Below, piece by piece: positions 17,490 to 26,146 of a DNA stretch of 48,649 bases. Where the stretch lies: assembly GCF_900108945.1 (NCBI RefSeq), contig NZ_FNYE01000052.1, forward strand, positions 1 through 48,649, given 5' to 3'. Within the stretch, counting starts at the first letter, position 1, and each line of letters begins with the position of its first letter. The stretch comes from Paraburkholderia diazotrophica. Lineage in GTDB: Bacteria; Pseudomonadota; Gammaproteobacteria; Burkholderiales; Burkholderiaceae. The position numbers and the translations under genes are program-made. Under the pieces are notes generated by a model. The model was not told the origin of the DNA. It did no database searches and worked only from the letters and a program-made list of their open reading frames with translations.

Positions 17490-18110
17490 TCATGCGTCGT
17501 CCCGCTGGACGGACGTGGTCTCGAACTGGGACTCGCCGAGAGTCGGCGTGTCCGGGCGGTGCCAGAACTTTTTCGTGCGCTGCTGGTATGCGATCACGTC
17601 GTCCACGTACGCGCGCAGAAAATAACCCGTGATCACGCGGCCGTTCACGCGCGCGAAGTCGTCAAGTCGGCCGTACTCAACAAAACCAAGGCGACGCCAT
17701 AGCTGCTCGGCCTTACCATCGCTGCGTACATCAATAACGATCATTTCGCAGCCCATCTCGTTGACACGTTCGAGCGCAAGCCGCCAGCCGTCGAGCAAGA
17801 ACCGCCCTCGATACCCAGGCTCGATCACGCAGCGCTTCATTTCGACGATGTGCCGCCGCGCGGGCAATGCTTGACGCGCGAGAATCAGCATGCCAACGAT
17901 CCGACCGCCCTGCTGCTCGCGTGCGATCAGTAGGTCGACCGTGCGCGCGCGGAGGTCAGCATCGAGAGACTCCATCATCTTGAGACCGGTCGACGCGGTG
18001 ATGGGCTCGAAGAATCCGAGCGTCGTCTCGCGCGTCGATACCGTATTCATCAGGTCGACCAGCTCGGTCATGTCCTGTCGCGACAACGATGACGGCCATT
18101 CAAATGTCAT
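17490..18110 (-). CDS. GNAT-family N-acetyltransferase
   Basis: A 206-residue GNAT protein. The acetyl-CoA-binding region is CVIEPGYRGRFLLDGWRLAL, and LWRRLGFVEYGRLDDFARVN forms the family's C-terminal motif. The start at 18110 follows AGGGCTC. It is the first gene of a minus-strand row of five (acetyltransferase, membrane protein, isochorismatase-like hydrolase, hypE, hypF) with small gaps or overlaps, so it is likely the leader of one operon. The substrate is unknown. Confidence 0.8.
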   Translation of the reverse strand: MTFEWPSSLSRQDMTELVDLMNTVSTRETTLGFFEPITASTGLKMMESLDADLRARTVDLLIAREQQGGRIVGMLILARQALPARRHIVEMKRCVIEPGYRGRFLLDGWRLALERVNEMGCEMIVIDVRSDGKAEQLWRRLGFVEYGRLDDFARVNGRVITGYFLRAYVDDVIAYQQRTKKFWHRPDTPTLGESQFETTSVQRDDA

Positions 18111-18258
18111 AGAGCCCTCATGCAGTGAACTACCGGATTAAGGGAGTCGCGCCGCGGCGACGCATCGCGCGCTGCGCGGAGGACGGCATGCAGCTCACGC
18201 GAGCACGCCGCTTTGGGCCACCGTGGTGATCGCCGCGACCGGTGCCGTCATAGCCGTC

Positions 18259-18405
18259 TCAGGGATTCGGTGCCGGCAAGCGCACGCTGTGCGCGACTTC
18301 AAATAAATAAGACACGAACGGCGCGTTGAGCTTGACGAGGTGTTCGACGAGGCGCGCCTCGTCTGCCGGGTCTTGATCGCGCGCGTGATCACGTTCCAGA
18401 ATCAT
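18259..18405 (-). CDS. Small hypothetical protein or gene remnant
   Basis: A 48-residue frame, start MILERDHARDQDPADEARLV, contains EHLVKLNAPFVSYLFEVAHS before its stop. The amphipathic, non-repetitive composition looks protein-like, and upstream codons (TPNDHVD) seem to continue the reading. A stop just before these suggests an N-terminal truncation. Family unknown. Confidence 0.3.
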   Translation of the reverse strand: MILERDHARDQDPADEARLVEHLVKLNAPFVSYLFEVAHSVRLPAPNP

Positions 18406-18751
18406 ATCGACGTGATCGTTGGGCGTTCATGTCAGGAGTACGGAGCATAATCGCATCGATCATCCTCACGCGCAATGTAGAAAGTTGATGGAATTGACCT
18501 GCATCAGGCCGATGTCTACCGTTCCGGTGGAAATACGGTGAGAGGCGCGGGTGTCGCAATAGCGTAGGTCAGACCAGACTTATCGTTTCTGGGTCGCTGC
18601 CGCCACTTGAAATGGAGTGGCCCCCCGCAAGGTGGAAGGATGGTGTAGATCGGACAGGGGGCAAAGATAGGAGCTGGTTCTCACTACCGACGGCATCGGA
18701 ATGTGCCAAAGTACAGTCTCGAAACGTATGACTCGAGAGGGAGAACCCCCG

Positions 18752-18815
18752 ATGAAGCTTGCCGCGGTCGGCGTAGATGTTGCAAAACGCGTGTTTCGAT
18801 TGCAGAAGCGGAAAC
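18752..18815 (+). mobile_element. IS110-family transposase N-terminal scar
   Basis: After a GAGAGGGAG ribosome-binding site, the ATG at 18752 opens MKLAAVGVDVAKRVFRLQK. This is the first catalytic-aspartate segment (VGVDVAK) of IS110-family DEDD transposases. The frame is lost after about 20 codons. The surrounding 18420-18980 shows no other credible gene. Confidence 0.6.
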
Positions 18816-18988
18816 CATCAGCTGGGGGGCGGCGCAGCCTGTAACGTCGACGGTGGACGGCTGATACCCGTGGGTTAGCTGCCCACATTACAGGGTTCCG
18901 TTTTGCGAACTGATCGATCGAGATTCCGCGCTCGAACACTGCCCATACTCATACATTTTCAAACCAGCGGCCGCGCAAGAACGAACAC

Positions 18989-20257
18989 CTATCCGAGCAC
19001 GTTATCGATGCTGCGTCTCAGTATCTGCATTGCTTCCTCGATCTGATCACCGGTCGTCACCAGCGGACAAAGACACTTTATTACCTGGCCGGAATGGCCG
19101 GATGTTTCGATGATTAGCCCCTGTCGGAACGCCTCGGCAGTAATCTTGGTTGCCAAGGCGCCTGATTGAACGTCAATGCCGCGCATCAGTCCGAGCCCGC
19201 GTTCCTCGGCCTCAACTTGACGATATCGCAATAAGTCTGTCAGCCCGAGAAAGCCTTCCCTGACTATTTCTCCTTTCCGCCGGACCTCGTCTGCGAAAGC
19301 ATCGTCCGACCAAAAGTATTCCAGTGCTTTAGCCCCCGTAATCATGGCCGCATTGTTTCCGCGGAACGTACCGTTGTATTGCCCGGTCTCCCACTGATCA
19401 TGCTCAGGGCGAATCAAGACCTGCGAGAAAGGCAATCCAAATCCCGACAGCGATTTCGAGTTGGTCACGAGATCCGGCACCACCCCAGCGTGCTCGAAGC
19501 TGAAGAACCGGCCGGTCCGACCGCACCCCGCCTGGATGTCGTCGATGATCAACAAGATGTCTTGATCTCGGCAGACCGTCTCCAGTTCTTGCAGCCACCC
19601 CGGAGAAGCGACATTGATCCCACCTTCTCCCTGCACCACTTCAACGATAACAGCTGCTGGGTAGTCCAGACCGCTGGAGCGATCGCTCAGGCATTTTTTG
19701 AAATACCTCAAAGTATCGACACCTTCGCCAAAATAATTGTCGAATGGCATGAACGCGTTGCCCATGGACGGCAAACCGGCTGCGCTCCGAAACTTCGCAT
19801 TTCCCGTGAGCGCGAGCGAACCCATGGTTATGCCGTGGAAGCCGTTGGTGAACGAAACAATGGTACTTCGTTTCTTTATCTTCCGAGCTAAGCGAATGGC
19901 GGCTTCGACCGCGTTGGTGCCAGTGGGTCCTGTCAGATGCACCTTGTAGTCAAGTCGACGAGTCTTCAATATCAGACGATCGAAGGTGTCTAGGTAAGTG
20001 TATTTTGCTGTAGTCCAAAGGTCCAGTGAATGAACGAGGTTGTCGCCCCGTAAATACTCGATGATCGACTCCTTCAGAGCCGGATGGTTGTGCCCGTAAT
20101 TGAGCGCTCCTGCGCCTGCTAAGAAATCGATATAGCGTCGGCCATCGACCGAGTAGATCTCCGCGCCCCGCGCCTTGCAGAAGACGACTGGAAAAGCGCG
20201 CGAATAGGTGCGGACATTGGATTCTAGCTCCGTTAGCTTCTCAATCATGTGCTCCAT
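18989..20257 (-). CDS. Diaminobutyrate--2-oxoglutarate aminotransferase (class III PLP enzyme)
   Basis: A 422-residue class III aminotransferase of the EctB/PvdH/Dat type. It interconverts L-2,4-diaminobutyrate and aspartate semialdehyde using glutamate. PLP-site motifs are HLTGPTGTNAVEAAIRLARK, VVQGEGGIN, LLIIDDIQAGCGRTG and the Schiff-base lysine in TNSKSLSGFG. The substrate-loop sequence YNGTFRGNNAAMITGA is typical of diaminobutyrate enzymes. The start at 20257 (MEHMIEKL) has GGAG upstream and gives the normal family length. The open frame extends further upstream, but those residues do not fit the family. No ectA/ectC or siderophore synthetase gene is nearby, so the pathway here is unknown. 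Confidence 0.85.
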   Translation of the reverse strand: MEHMIEKLTELESNVRTYSRAFPVVFCKARGAEIYSVDGRRYIDFLAGAGALNYGHNHPALKESIIEYLRGDNLVHSLDLWTTAKYTYLDTFDRLILKTRRLDYKVHLTGPTGTNAVEAAIRLARKIKKRSTIVSFTNGFHGITMGSLALTGNAKFRSAAGLPSMGNAFMPFDNYFGEGVDTLRYFKKCLSDRSSGLDYPAAVIVEVVQGEGGINVASPGWLQELETVCRDQDILLIIDDIQAGCGRTGRFFSFEHAGVVPDLVTNSKSLSGFGLPFSQVLIRPEHDQWETGQYNGTFRGNNAAMITGAKALEYFWSDDAFADEVRRKGEIVREGFLGLTDLLRYRQVEAEERGLGLMRGIDVQSGALATKITAEAFRQGLIIETSGHSGQVIKCLCPLVTTGDQIEEAMQILRRSIDNVLG

Positions 20258-21097
20258 GAATTCTCCGGCATAACCCTGCATTGGATTTTTATCTGCGTCC
20301 AGCCATTCCCTTCGCGTCATCTTTCCGCAAGCCAAGCCGGAGGAAGTCGTGCTGTTCCGGGCGCAATAGACGAGTGACGAATATATAACCACGTCTGGCA
20401 TGGAACCACAGCACCTGGAGATCCGCGTGCAAAGGAGGCACAAGCGAGCTAACGGTGTTGCGCGAGAGGGATGCTCATGCCTCTCGTACGTGCGATGTCA
20501 GAGACGTACGGCGCCGTTTCAATGTGCTCAACGCGTTGAAGCAAACGCAACGCGGTGCGATTTACCTCGTACTCCGGTTTTCAATAATCGGTCCATTTGT
20601 ACTCCACATAGGCCATCATGTTACGTTCCATTCTGGCGTTAGCTCCGTTGTGTTCTAGCTTGGTGATACCGGCGTCAATGGATGCATCTACAGTTGTTGC
20701 GAGAGCGGGTTCACGGCTTATGTGGCAAAAGCCGTACCCGAACGTGGCGAAGTCGCCAGACATACCGTGCAATAGGGCTTAGTCAGAAGTGCTACACGGC
20801 ACTGGTGTTGGTCATTTGCTAGTAATGCGTTCGTTTTGTCAGGAAACGGACATTTGTCAGCCCGGCGCAATTTCTCAACAAATATCCGCCAACTTCCTGC
20901 CTACCGGTAACTTACGAGGGTTCGGACCGGCATGGCCCGAAAGCTGCTTAGAGTCGGTCCGCGGACTGGGCCTGATCAGCGTGTGGAGCAACAGGAACAG
21001 ATCAATGACAACTTCGACCTCCAATAGTTGCAGCCGTGTAGCTCTGTGGTCCGCAATGATCTTCCCTACTGGAAATTTATCGGCAAAAGGGGGCGGT
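20258..21097. promoter_or_regulatory. Divergent intergenic region upstream of the hydrogenase operon
   Basis: An 840-bp gap between the minus-strand aminotransferase and hoxK. A minus-strand frame at 20581-20772 (ending MMAYVEYKWTDY) resembles the last strands of an outer-membrane protein, but is too short to assign. The rest shows no gene. The long leader should hold the hydrogenase promoter and upstream activator sites. Confidence 0.5.
20933..20948 (+). promoter_or_regulatory. Candidate sigma-54 (-24/-12) promoter for the hox operon
   Basis: TGGCCC, a 5-nt spacer and CTGCT match the sigma-54 consensus TGGCAC-N5-TTGCT at 9 of 11 positions and keep the essential GG-N10-GC spacing. It lies 150 nt before the hoxK start. 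In Cupriavidus necator the equivalent hydrogenase promoter is sigma-54 dependent and activated by HoxA. Here hoxA is not in the window. A weaker CGGCAC-N5-TTGGT at 20797-20812 lacks the -12 GC. Confidence 0.4.
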
Positions 21098-22216
21098 TTG
21101 GAAAGCTTTTACGATGTCATGCGAAGTCATGGGGCGACGCGGCGCAGTTTCCTCAAGTTTTGCAGTTTGACCGCCACGGCGCTAGGCCTCGGTTCGTCGT
21201 TCATCCCTCGTATCGCGCACGCATTGGAAACGAAACCAAGGACCCCGGTAATCTGGCTGCATGGCCTCGAATGCACGTGCTGCACTGAATCGTTCATCCG
21301 CTCCTCTCACCCACTTGCGAAGGACGCGATCTTCTCGATGATTTCGCTCGATTACGACGACACGATTATGGCGGCGGCCGGCATGCAGGCCGAAGCAATC
21401 CTGAACCACATCATGACCCGCTACAAGGGCCGCTATATCGTCGCCGTCGAGGGCAATCCGCCACTGAACGAAGACGGCATGTACTGCTTTCCTGGCGGCG
21501 AGCCGTTCATCGAAAAGCTCAAGCGTGTATCCGCGGACGCCAAAGCGGTGATCGCGTGGGGTGCTTGCGCATCATGGGGTTGCGTGCAGGCAGCAAAGCC
21601 TAATCCGACTCGCGCAACACCGATCGCCGGCGTGATTCTCGACAAGCCGATAATCAAGGTGCCAGGTTGTCCCCCGATTCCCGAGGTGATGGCTGCGATC
21701 ATCACATACGTGATTACGTTTGACCGTATCCCGCCGCTCGACCGTCAGGGGCGACCTAAGATGTTCTACGGGCAGCGCATTCATGACAAGTGTTATCGCC
21801 GGCCTCACTTCGACGCGGGCCAGTTCGTCGAGAACTGGGACGACGAGGGTGCGCGCAAGGGCCATTGCCTGTACAAGATGGGTTGCAAGGGACCGACCAC
21901 TTACAACGCGTGCTCGACAGTGCGCTGGAACGACAGCGTATCGTTTCCGATCCAGTCGGGCCACGGCTGTCTTGGCTGCTCGGAGAATGGCTTCTGGGAC
22001 AAGGGCTCATTCTACGACCGGGTCGTCGACATTAACCAGTTCGGCGTTGAATCGAATGCCGACCGTATCGGTCTGGCGGTGGTGGGTGCAGCCGGCGCGG
22101 CAATCGCGGCGCATGCAGTCGTCAGCGCGATCAAGAGTTCAGTGGTCAAGATGCAGGAGCTGAAATCACTCGGCGAAGCACATAATAAAGCAGCACAAGA
22201 GGAAAATCGCCAATGA
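21098..22216 (+). CDS. hoxK: HoxK, small subunit of oxygen-tolerant membrane-bound [NiFe]-hydrogenase
   Basis: The electron-transfer subunit holds three Fe-S clusters. The N-terminus carries a Tat signal (ATRRSFLKFCSLTATALGLG) cut after AHA, so the mature protein is exported folded. Mature Cys17, 19 and 20 (LECTCC) plus Cys115 and Cys120 (ACASWGC) reproduce the cysteine-rich proximal site that binds the [4Fe-3S] cluster of oxygen-tolerant enzymes. A C-terminal hydrophobic anchor (LAVVGAAGAAIAAHAVVSAI) faces HoxZ. The TTG at 21098 with AAGGGGG upstream gives the family-typical start (xESFYDVMR); ATG 21119 is the alternative. The stop overlaps the hoxG start (ATGA). Confidence 0.95.
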   Translation: MESFYDVMRSHGATRRSFLKFCSLTATALGLGSSFIPRIAHALETKPRTPVIWLHGLECTCCTESFIRSSHPLAKDAIFSMISLDYDDTIMAAAGMQAEAILNHIMTRYKGRYIVAVEGNPPLNEDGMYCFPGGEPFIEKLKRVSADAKAVIAWGACASWGCVQAAKPNPTRATPIAGVILDKPIIKVPGCPPIPEVMAAIITYVITFDRIPPLDRQGRPKMFYGQRIHDKCYRRPHFDAGQFVENWDDEGARKGHCLYKMGCKGPTTYNACSTVRWNDSVSFPIQSGHGCLGCSENGFWDKGSFYDRVVDINQFGVESNADRIGLAVVGAAGAAIAAHAVVSAIKSSVVKMQELKSLGEAHNKAAQEENRQ

Positions 22217-24003
22217 GCTATCAGACTCAGGGCTTCACACTCGACAACACCGGGCGTCGTGTTGTCGTCGATCCGATAACGCGGATCGAGGGGCACATGC
22301 GTTGCGAGGTCAATCTCGACAGCAACAACGTCATTACGAACGCGGTCTCCACTGGCACGATGTGGCGCGGCTTGGAGGTCATCCTGAAAGGCCGCGATCC
22401 ACGCGACGCGTGGGCGTTCGTCGAGCGTATCTGCGGCGTGTGCACCGGCGCGCACGCGCTGACCTCGGTGCGCGCGGTCGAGAACGCACTGAACATCCCG
22501 ATACCCGACAATGCGAACCTGATCCGCAACCTGATGCAGGCAACGCTCTGGGCGCACGACCACCTAGTCCACTTCTATCATCTTCATGCGCTCGATTGGG
22601 TCGATGTGGTATCGGCGCTGCAGGCCGATACGAAGCGCACCTCGGAGCTTGCGCAAAGCATCTCCGACTGGCCCCTGTCGTCACCCGGCTATTTCCGTGA
22701 TCTGCAGTCTCGGCTGAAGCGCTTTATCGAGTCTGGCCAGCTTGGCCCGTTCCGCAATGGTTACTGGGGCCATCCGGCGTACAGGCTACCGCCGGATGCT
22801 AATCTGATGGCGGTTGCCCACTACCTCGAAGCACTCGACTTCCAGAAGGAAATCGTCAAAGTCCATACGGTGTTCGGAGGCAAGAACCCGCACCCGAACT
22901 GGCTCGTCGGGGGCATGCCCTGTGCAATCAACATCGACGACGTAGGGGCGGTAGGCGCAATCAACATGGAGCGTCTGAATCTCGTTTCTCGAATCATCGA
23001 TGAGACGATCAAGTTCTACGATCAGGTGTATCTGCCGGACGTGATCGCAATCGCCGGTTTTTACAAGGACTGGGGTTCGATCGGTGGCGGATTGTCCTCG
23101 CAATCTGTGTTGTCGTACGGCGACTTTCCCGACCACGCAAACGACTACAGCGCCCAAAGTCTGCTCGTGCCGCGCGGCGCGGTGATCAACGGCAACTTCA
23201 ACGAGATCCACGATGTGGACCTCTGCAATCCCGATGAAATCCAAGAGTTTGTCGCGCACTCTTGGTACTGCTATCCCGAGGGCACGCACGGCCTGCACCC
23301 GTATGACGGTCAGACCGAACCGCACTTCGAACTCGGCAAGGCGACCCGGGGAAGTAAAACGAGGATCAAGCAGATTGACGAGTCGGGCAAGTACTCGTGG
23401 ATCAAGGCACCGCGCTGGCGTGGTCACCCGATGGAGGTCGGTCCGCTTGCGCGTTACCTGATCGGCTATCATCAGAACCGCACGGACATCCGCGAGACGG
23501 TCGATGCCCTCCTCCGGCGGCTCGATGTGCCGCTCGCCGCGCTGAACTCGACGCTCGGCCGCACCGCGGCCCGTGCGCTCGAAGGTCAGTGGGCCGCGTA
23601 CAAAATGAAGTACTTCTTCGAGCGGCTGATGGCCAACATAAAGGCCGGTGACATATCGACGGCAAATGTCGACAAATGGCAGCCGTCGACATGGCCGTCG
23701 ACCGTACGCGGAGTGGGGTTCACCGAAGCACCACGTGGCGCGCTGGGCCACTGGCTGAAGATCCGCGACACGAAGATCGACAGCTATCAATGCATTGTGC
23801 CGACGACGTGGAACGGGAGTCCTCGCGATGAAGTGGGGCGGATTGGCGCATTCGAGGCGAGCCTGATTCAGACGAAGATGGCCCGTCCCGACGAGCCCCT
23901 GGAGATCCTGCGCACGCTGCACAGCTTCGATCCATGTCTTGCGTGCTCCACCCATGTCATCGGACCTGCCGGCGAAGAACACGTCAACGTCACGGTGCGC
24001 TGA
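22213..24003 (+). CDS. hoxG: HoxG, large (Ni-Fe) subunit of membrane-bound hydrogenase
   Basis: The catalytic subunit that splits H2. The nickel ligands are in RICGVC (Cys74, Cys77) and DPCLAC (Cys575, Cys578). The L0 motif DPITRIEGHMRCEV is also present. Maturation by HoxM should remove 15 residues after His581 (motif CSTH|VIGPAGEE). At 596 residues it has normal length and no lesions. It has no signal of its own and is carried through the Tat pore with HoxK. It belongs to group 1d, the uptake hydrogenases of aerobes. Confidence 0.97.
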   Translation: MSYQTQGFTLDNTGRRVVVDPITRIEGHMRCEVNLDSNNVITNAVSTGTMWRGLEVILKGRDPRDAWAFVERICGVCTGAHALTSVRAVENALNIPIPDNANLIRNLMQATLWAHDHLVHFYHLHALDWVDVVSALQADTKRTSELAQSISDWPLSSPGYFRDLQSRLKRFIESGQLGPFRNGYWGHPAYRLPPDANLMAVAHYLEALDFQKEIVKVHTVFGGKNPHPNWLVGGMPCAINIDDVGAVGAINMERLNLVSRIIDETIKFYDQVYLPDVIAIAGFYKDWGSIGGGLSSQSVLSYGDFPDHANDYSAQSLLVPRGAVINGNFNEIHDVDLCNPDEIQEFVAHSWYCYPEGTHGLHPYDGQTEPHFELGKATRGSKTRIKQIDESGKYSWIKAPRWRGHPMEVGPLARYLIGYHQNRTDIRETVDALLRRLDVPLAALNSTLGRTAARALEGQWAAYKMKYFFERLMANIKAGDISTANVDKWQPSTWPSTVRGVGFTEAPRGALGHWLKIRDTKIDSYQCIVPTTWNGSPRDEVGRIGAFEASLIQTKMARPDEPLEILRTLHSFDPCLACSTHVIGPAGEEHVNVTVR

Positions 24004-24018
24004 GACGGCCAGGCAACG

Positions 24019-24747
24019 ATGTCTAGGAACCAGCATATGAAGACCTATGGTTTTGACGGCAACGCCCCTTCGCAGCTCGACAGCAGGCGGATTACGTCGG
24101 TCTATGTATATGAGGTGCCGGTGCGGCTGTGGCATTGGTTAACGGTTCTGTCGGTAATAGTGCTCTGCACTACTGGTTATTTCGTCGGAAAGCCGCTTCC
24201 GACGCTGTCGGGCGAAACTGATGCTCATTTCCTGATGGGTTATATCCGCTTCGGGCACTTCTGCGCGGGCTATGTACTCGCGGTCGGCCTGGTCTTCCGC
24301 GTTTGCTTCACGTTCTTCGGCAACGCGTTTGCGCGAGAGATTTTTATCGTGCCCGTCTGGGACACCCAGTGGTGGAGAGAGTTGCTCTACGAATTGCGCT
24401 GGCATCTGTTCCTTGCACGCTATCCGTGCAAGTATGTCGGTCACAATCCGCTCGGCCAGATCGCGATGTTTGGCTTTTTTATTGTGGCTATATTGACGAG
24501 CGTCAGCGGCTTTGCCTTGTACGGCGAAGGTCTTGGCAATGATAGCTGGGCCTCTCACCTGCTCGGTTGGACGATCGCGGCGCACGGCGGAGACAGCCTG
24601 TCGTTGCACAGCTGGCACCGGCTCGGCATGTGGAGCATAGTGCTGTTCGTGATGATTCACGTCTATGCCGCAATTCGCGAAGACGTCATGTCGAAACAAA
24701 GCATGATCTCCACGATGGTCAGCGGCTTCCGGATGTTCAAGAACTGA
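24019..24747 (+). CDS. hoxZ: HoxZ, membrane cytochrome b subunit of hydrogenase
   Basis: A 242-residue, four-helix di-heme cytochrome b that anchors HoxKG to the inner membrane and passes electrons to quinone. Candidate heme-ligand histidines are in VRLWHWLTV, YIRFGHFCAGY and SLHSWHRLGMWSIVLFVMIH. It follows hoxG by 15 bp. ATG 24019 was kept as the start; ATG 24037 with AGGA upstream is possible. Confidence 0.95.
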   Translation: MSRNQHMKTYGFDGNAPSQLDSRRITSVYVYEVPVRLWHWLTVLSVIVLCTTGYFVGKPLPTLSGETDAHFLMGYIRFGHFCAGYVLAVGLVFRVCFTFFGNAFAREIFIVPVWDTQWWRELLYELRWHLFLARYPCKYVGHNPLGQIAMFGFFIVAILTSVSGFALYGEGLGNDSWASHLLGWTIAAHGGDSLSLHSWHRLGMWSIVLFVMIHVYAAIREDVMSKQSMISTMVSGFRMFKN

Positions 24748-24750
24748 CCG

Positions 24751-25395
24751 ATGGCAACAACGACGGCACACACCCTGCCCCATATCGTCGTCCTCGGCAT
24801 CGGCAACGTGCTGTGGGCGGACGAAGGCTTCGGTGTTCGGGCGGTGGAACGACTCAACGCGCGTTGGCAATGGCCGGAGCATGTGGACCTGGTGGATGGC
24901 GGTACGCAGGGGCTCGCGTTATTGCCGTTCGTTGAATCGGCGGACCGGCTCATCGTGTTTGATGCAGTTGATTTCGGTCTGAAGCCGGGCACGCTCGCCG
25001 TGCGGGAAGGCGACGCGGTACCCGCCTGCCTGAGCGCCCGCAAGTTGAGTTTGCATCAGGCCGGCTTTTCGGATGTGCTCGCCTGCGCGCAGCTCAGAGG
25101 CAATTACCCCGACAATGTGGTGCTGATCGGTGTTCAGCCGGTCGAACTAGATGATTTCGGCGGCAGTCTGCGTCCAGCCGTCCGTGCCCAGATCGAGCCC
25201 GCCATTGCGGTAGCGTGCGAATGGCTGCGGCGGTGGGGTGCATCCCCCGTTACACACGCTGACTGCGATGCGCTAGTTTCGTCGTTGAACGCCAACGGTC
25301 TTGCGCTGTCCCGCTATGAGGGCGAACGTCCATCGCCGCATAGCGCGAACCGGCATGGCGACACGCGCTTCTGGCATCCTTCGGAACCGTGCTGA
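24751..25395 (+). CDS. hoxM: HoxM, hydrogenase large-subunit maturation endopeptidase
   Basis: A 214-residue HupD/HyaD-type protease that clips the C-terminal peptide of HoxG after nickel insertion. Nickel-sensing residues are in GNVLWADEGFGVRAVE (Glu), VFDAVDFG (Asp) and KLSLHQAGFSDVL (His). It starts 3 bp after hoxZ and its stop overlaps the hoxL start. The C-terminal ~45 residues are a variable extension. Confidence 0.95.
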   Translation: MATTTAHTLPHIVVLGIGNVLWADEGFGVRAVERLNARWQWPEHVDLVDGGTQGLALLPFVESADRLIVFDAVDFGLKPGTLAVREGDAVPACLSARKLSLHQAGFSDVLACAQLRGNYPDNVVLIGVQPVELDDFGGSLRPAVRAQIEPAIAVACEWLRRWGASPVTHADCDALVSSLNANGLALSRYEGERPSPHSANRHGDTRFWHPSEPC

Positions 25396-25703
25396 TGTGC
25401 GTCGGTATTCCTGCGCGCGTGCGACGCGCCAACGGTCTGCGCGCGCAATGCGAAAGCCGCAACGGACCTTGTATGGTCGACCTGTCGCTTACGGGACCGC
25501 TTGCTCCCGATACGTGGGTGTTGACGTTCCTTGGCGCGGCGCGCGAGGTGATTGATGAGGCGCGCGCACGCGACATCGAATCGGCCCTCGCCTCGCTCGA
25601 TGCGATCGCCCACGGCGAAAGCGGTCTTGACGCCTACTTTGCAGATCTGGCCGATCGCGAGCCAGAGTTGCCAACGCATTTACGCGAGAACATTACGCGA
25701 TGA
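25395..25703 (+). CDS. hoxL: HoxL, HypC-family hydrogenase assembly chaperone
   Basis: A 102-residue HypC/HupF paralogue that starts MCVGIPARV; Cys2 is the residue that holds the Fe(CN)2CO unit during transfer to HoxG. The middle VLTFLGAAREVIDEARA matches the family. ATG 25395 overlaps the hoxM stop (TGATG). HoxL works specifically for the membrane-bound enzyme, next to general HypC at 32381. Confidence 0.92.
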   Translation: MCVGIPARVRRANGLRAQCESRNGPCMVDLSLTGPLAPDTWVLTFLGAAREVIDEARARDIESALASLDAIAHGESGLDAYFADLADREPELPTHLRENITR

Positions 25704-26146
25704 CAACACTGCGCACATCCGCCGCGCCGATGCTTGAGTGCCTGCGCGAACTTCCGCTCAAACAGGGCTTTCTGGAACAGCAGAACAATACGTTTGACCG
25801 CATCGCCGTCGGCGCCCGCACTCCCCTCGTCACGCTTCCGCTCGGCAATCCGGCACGGCATTCCGAATTTCTCGACTTGACGGTGGTCCTGCCCGAAATA
25901 GTGCGCCAGTTCGGGCCAGACTCGTTCCGCGCGGCCTTTGCCACCCCGCCGGCAAGCGCAGCGATCGCGAATCGCTTTGGCGTGCTGCGTCGCCCGGCGC
26001 TGATATTCCTGCGTGAAGGGTGCTACCTTGGCGCGATCGAAGGACTGCGCGACCGGGAGGATTATCTGCAGTGCTTTACACGCATGCGCACTGAGCTGCC
26101 CCAGCCGGTACCGATCGAACTCTCCGTGTACGGAGCCCGATCATGA
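25700..26146 (+). CDS. hoxO: HoxO, thioredoxin-like hydrogenase assembly protein (HyaE/HupG family)
   Basis: A 148-residue protein with a thioredoxin-like fold but no CxxC; the conserved core is NRFGVLRRPALIFLREGCYL. Members bind the Tat-bearing small subunit and are thought to guard or proofread its Fe-S cluster assembly during aerobic growth. ATG overlaps the hoxL stop by 4 bp. Confidence 0.9.
   Translation: MTTLRTSAAPMLECLRELPLKQGFLEQQNNTFDRIAVGARTPLVTLPLGNPARHSEFLDLTVVLPEIVRQFGPDSFRAAFATPPASAAIANRFGVLRRPALIFLREGCYLGAIEGLRDREDYLQCFTRMRTELPQPVPIELSVYGARS

Noticed and set aside
17023..17493. In-frame N-terminal extension of the isochorismatase-like gene
   Set aside because: It overlaps the membrane-protein gene, is Arg/Gly-rich and does not resemble the family.
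20258..20443. In-frame N-terminal extension of the aminotransferase
   Set aside because: Cys-rich, no similarity to the family, and the GGAG site before 20257 gives normal length.
20789..21097. In-frame upstream extension of hoxK
   Set aside because: Family members begin directly before the Tat motif; the extension has no similarity and overlaps the promoter candidate.
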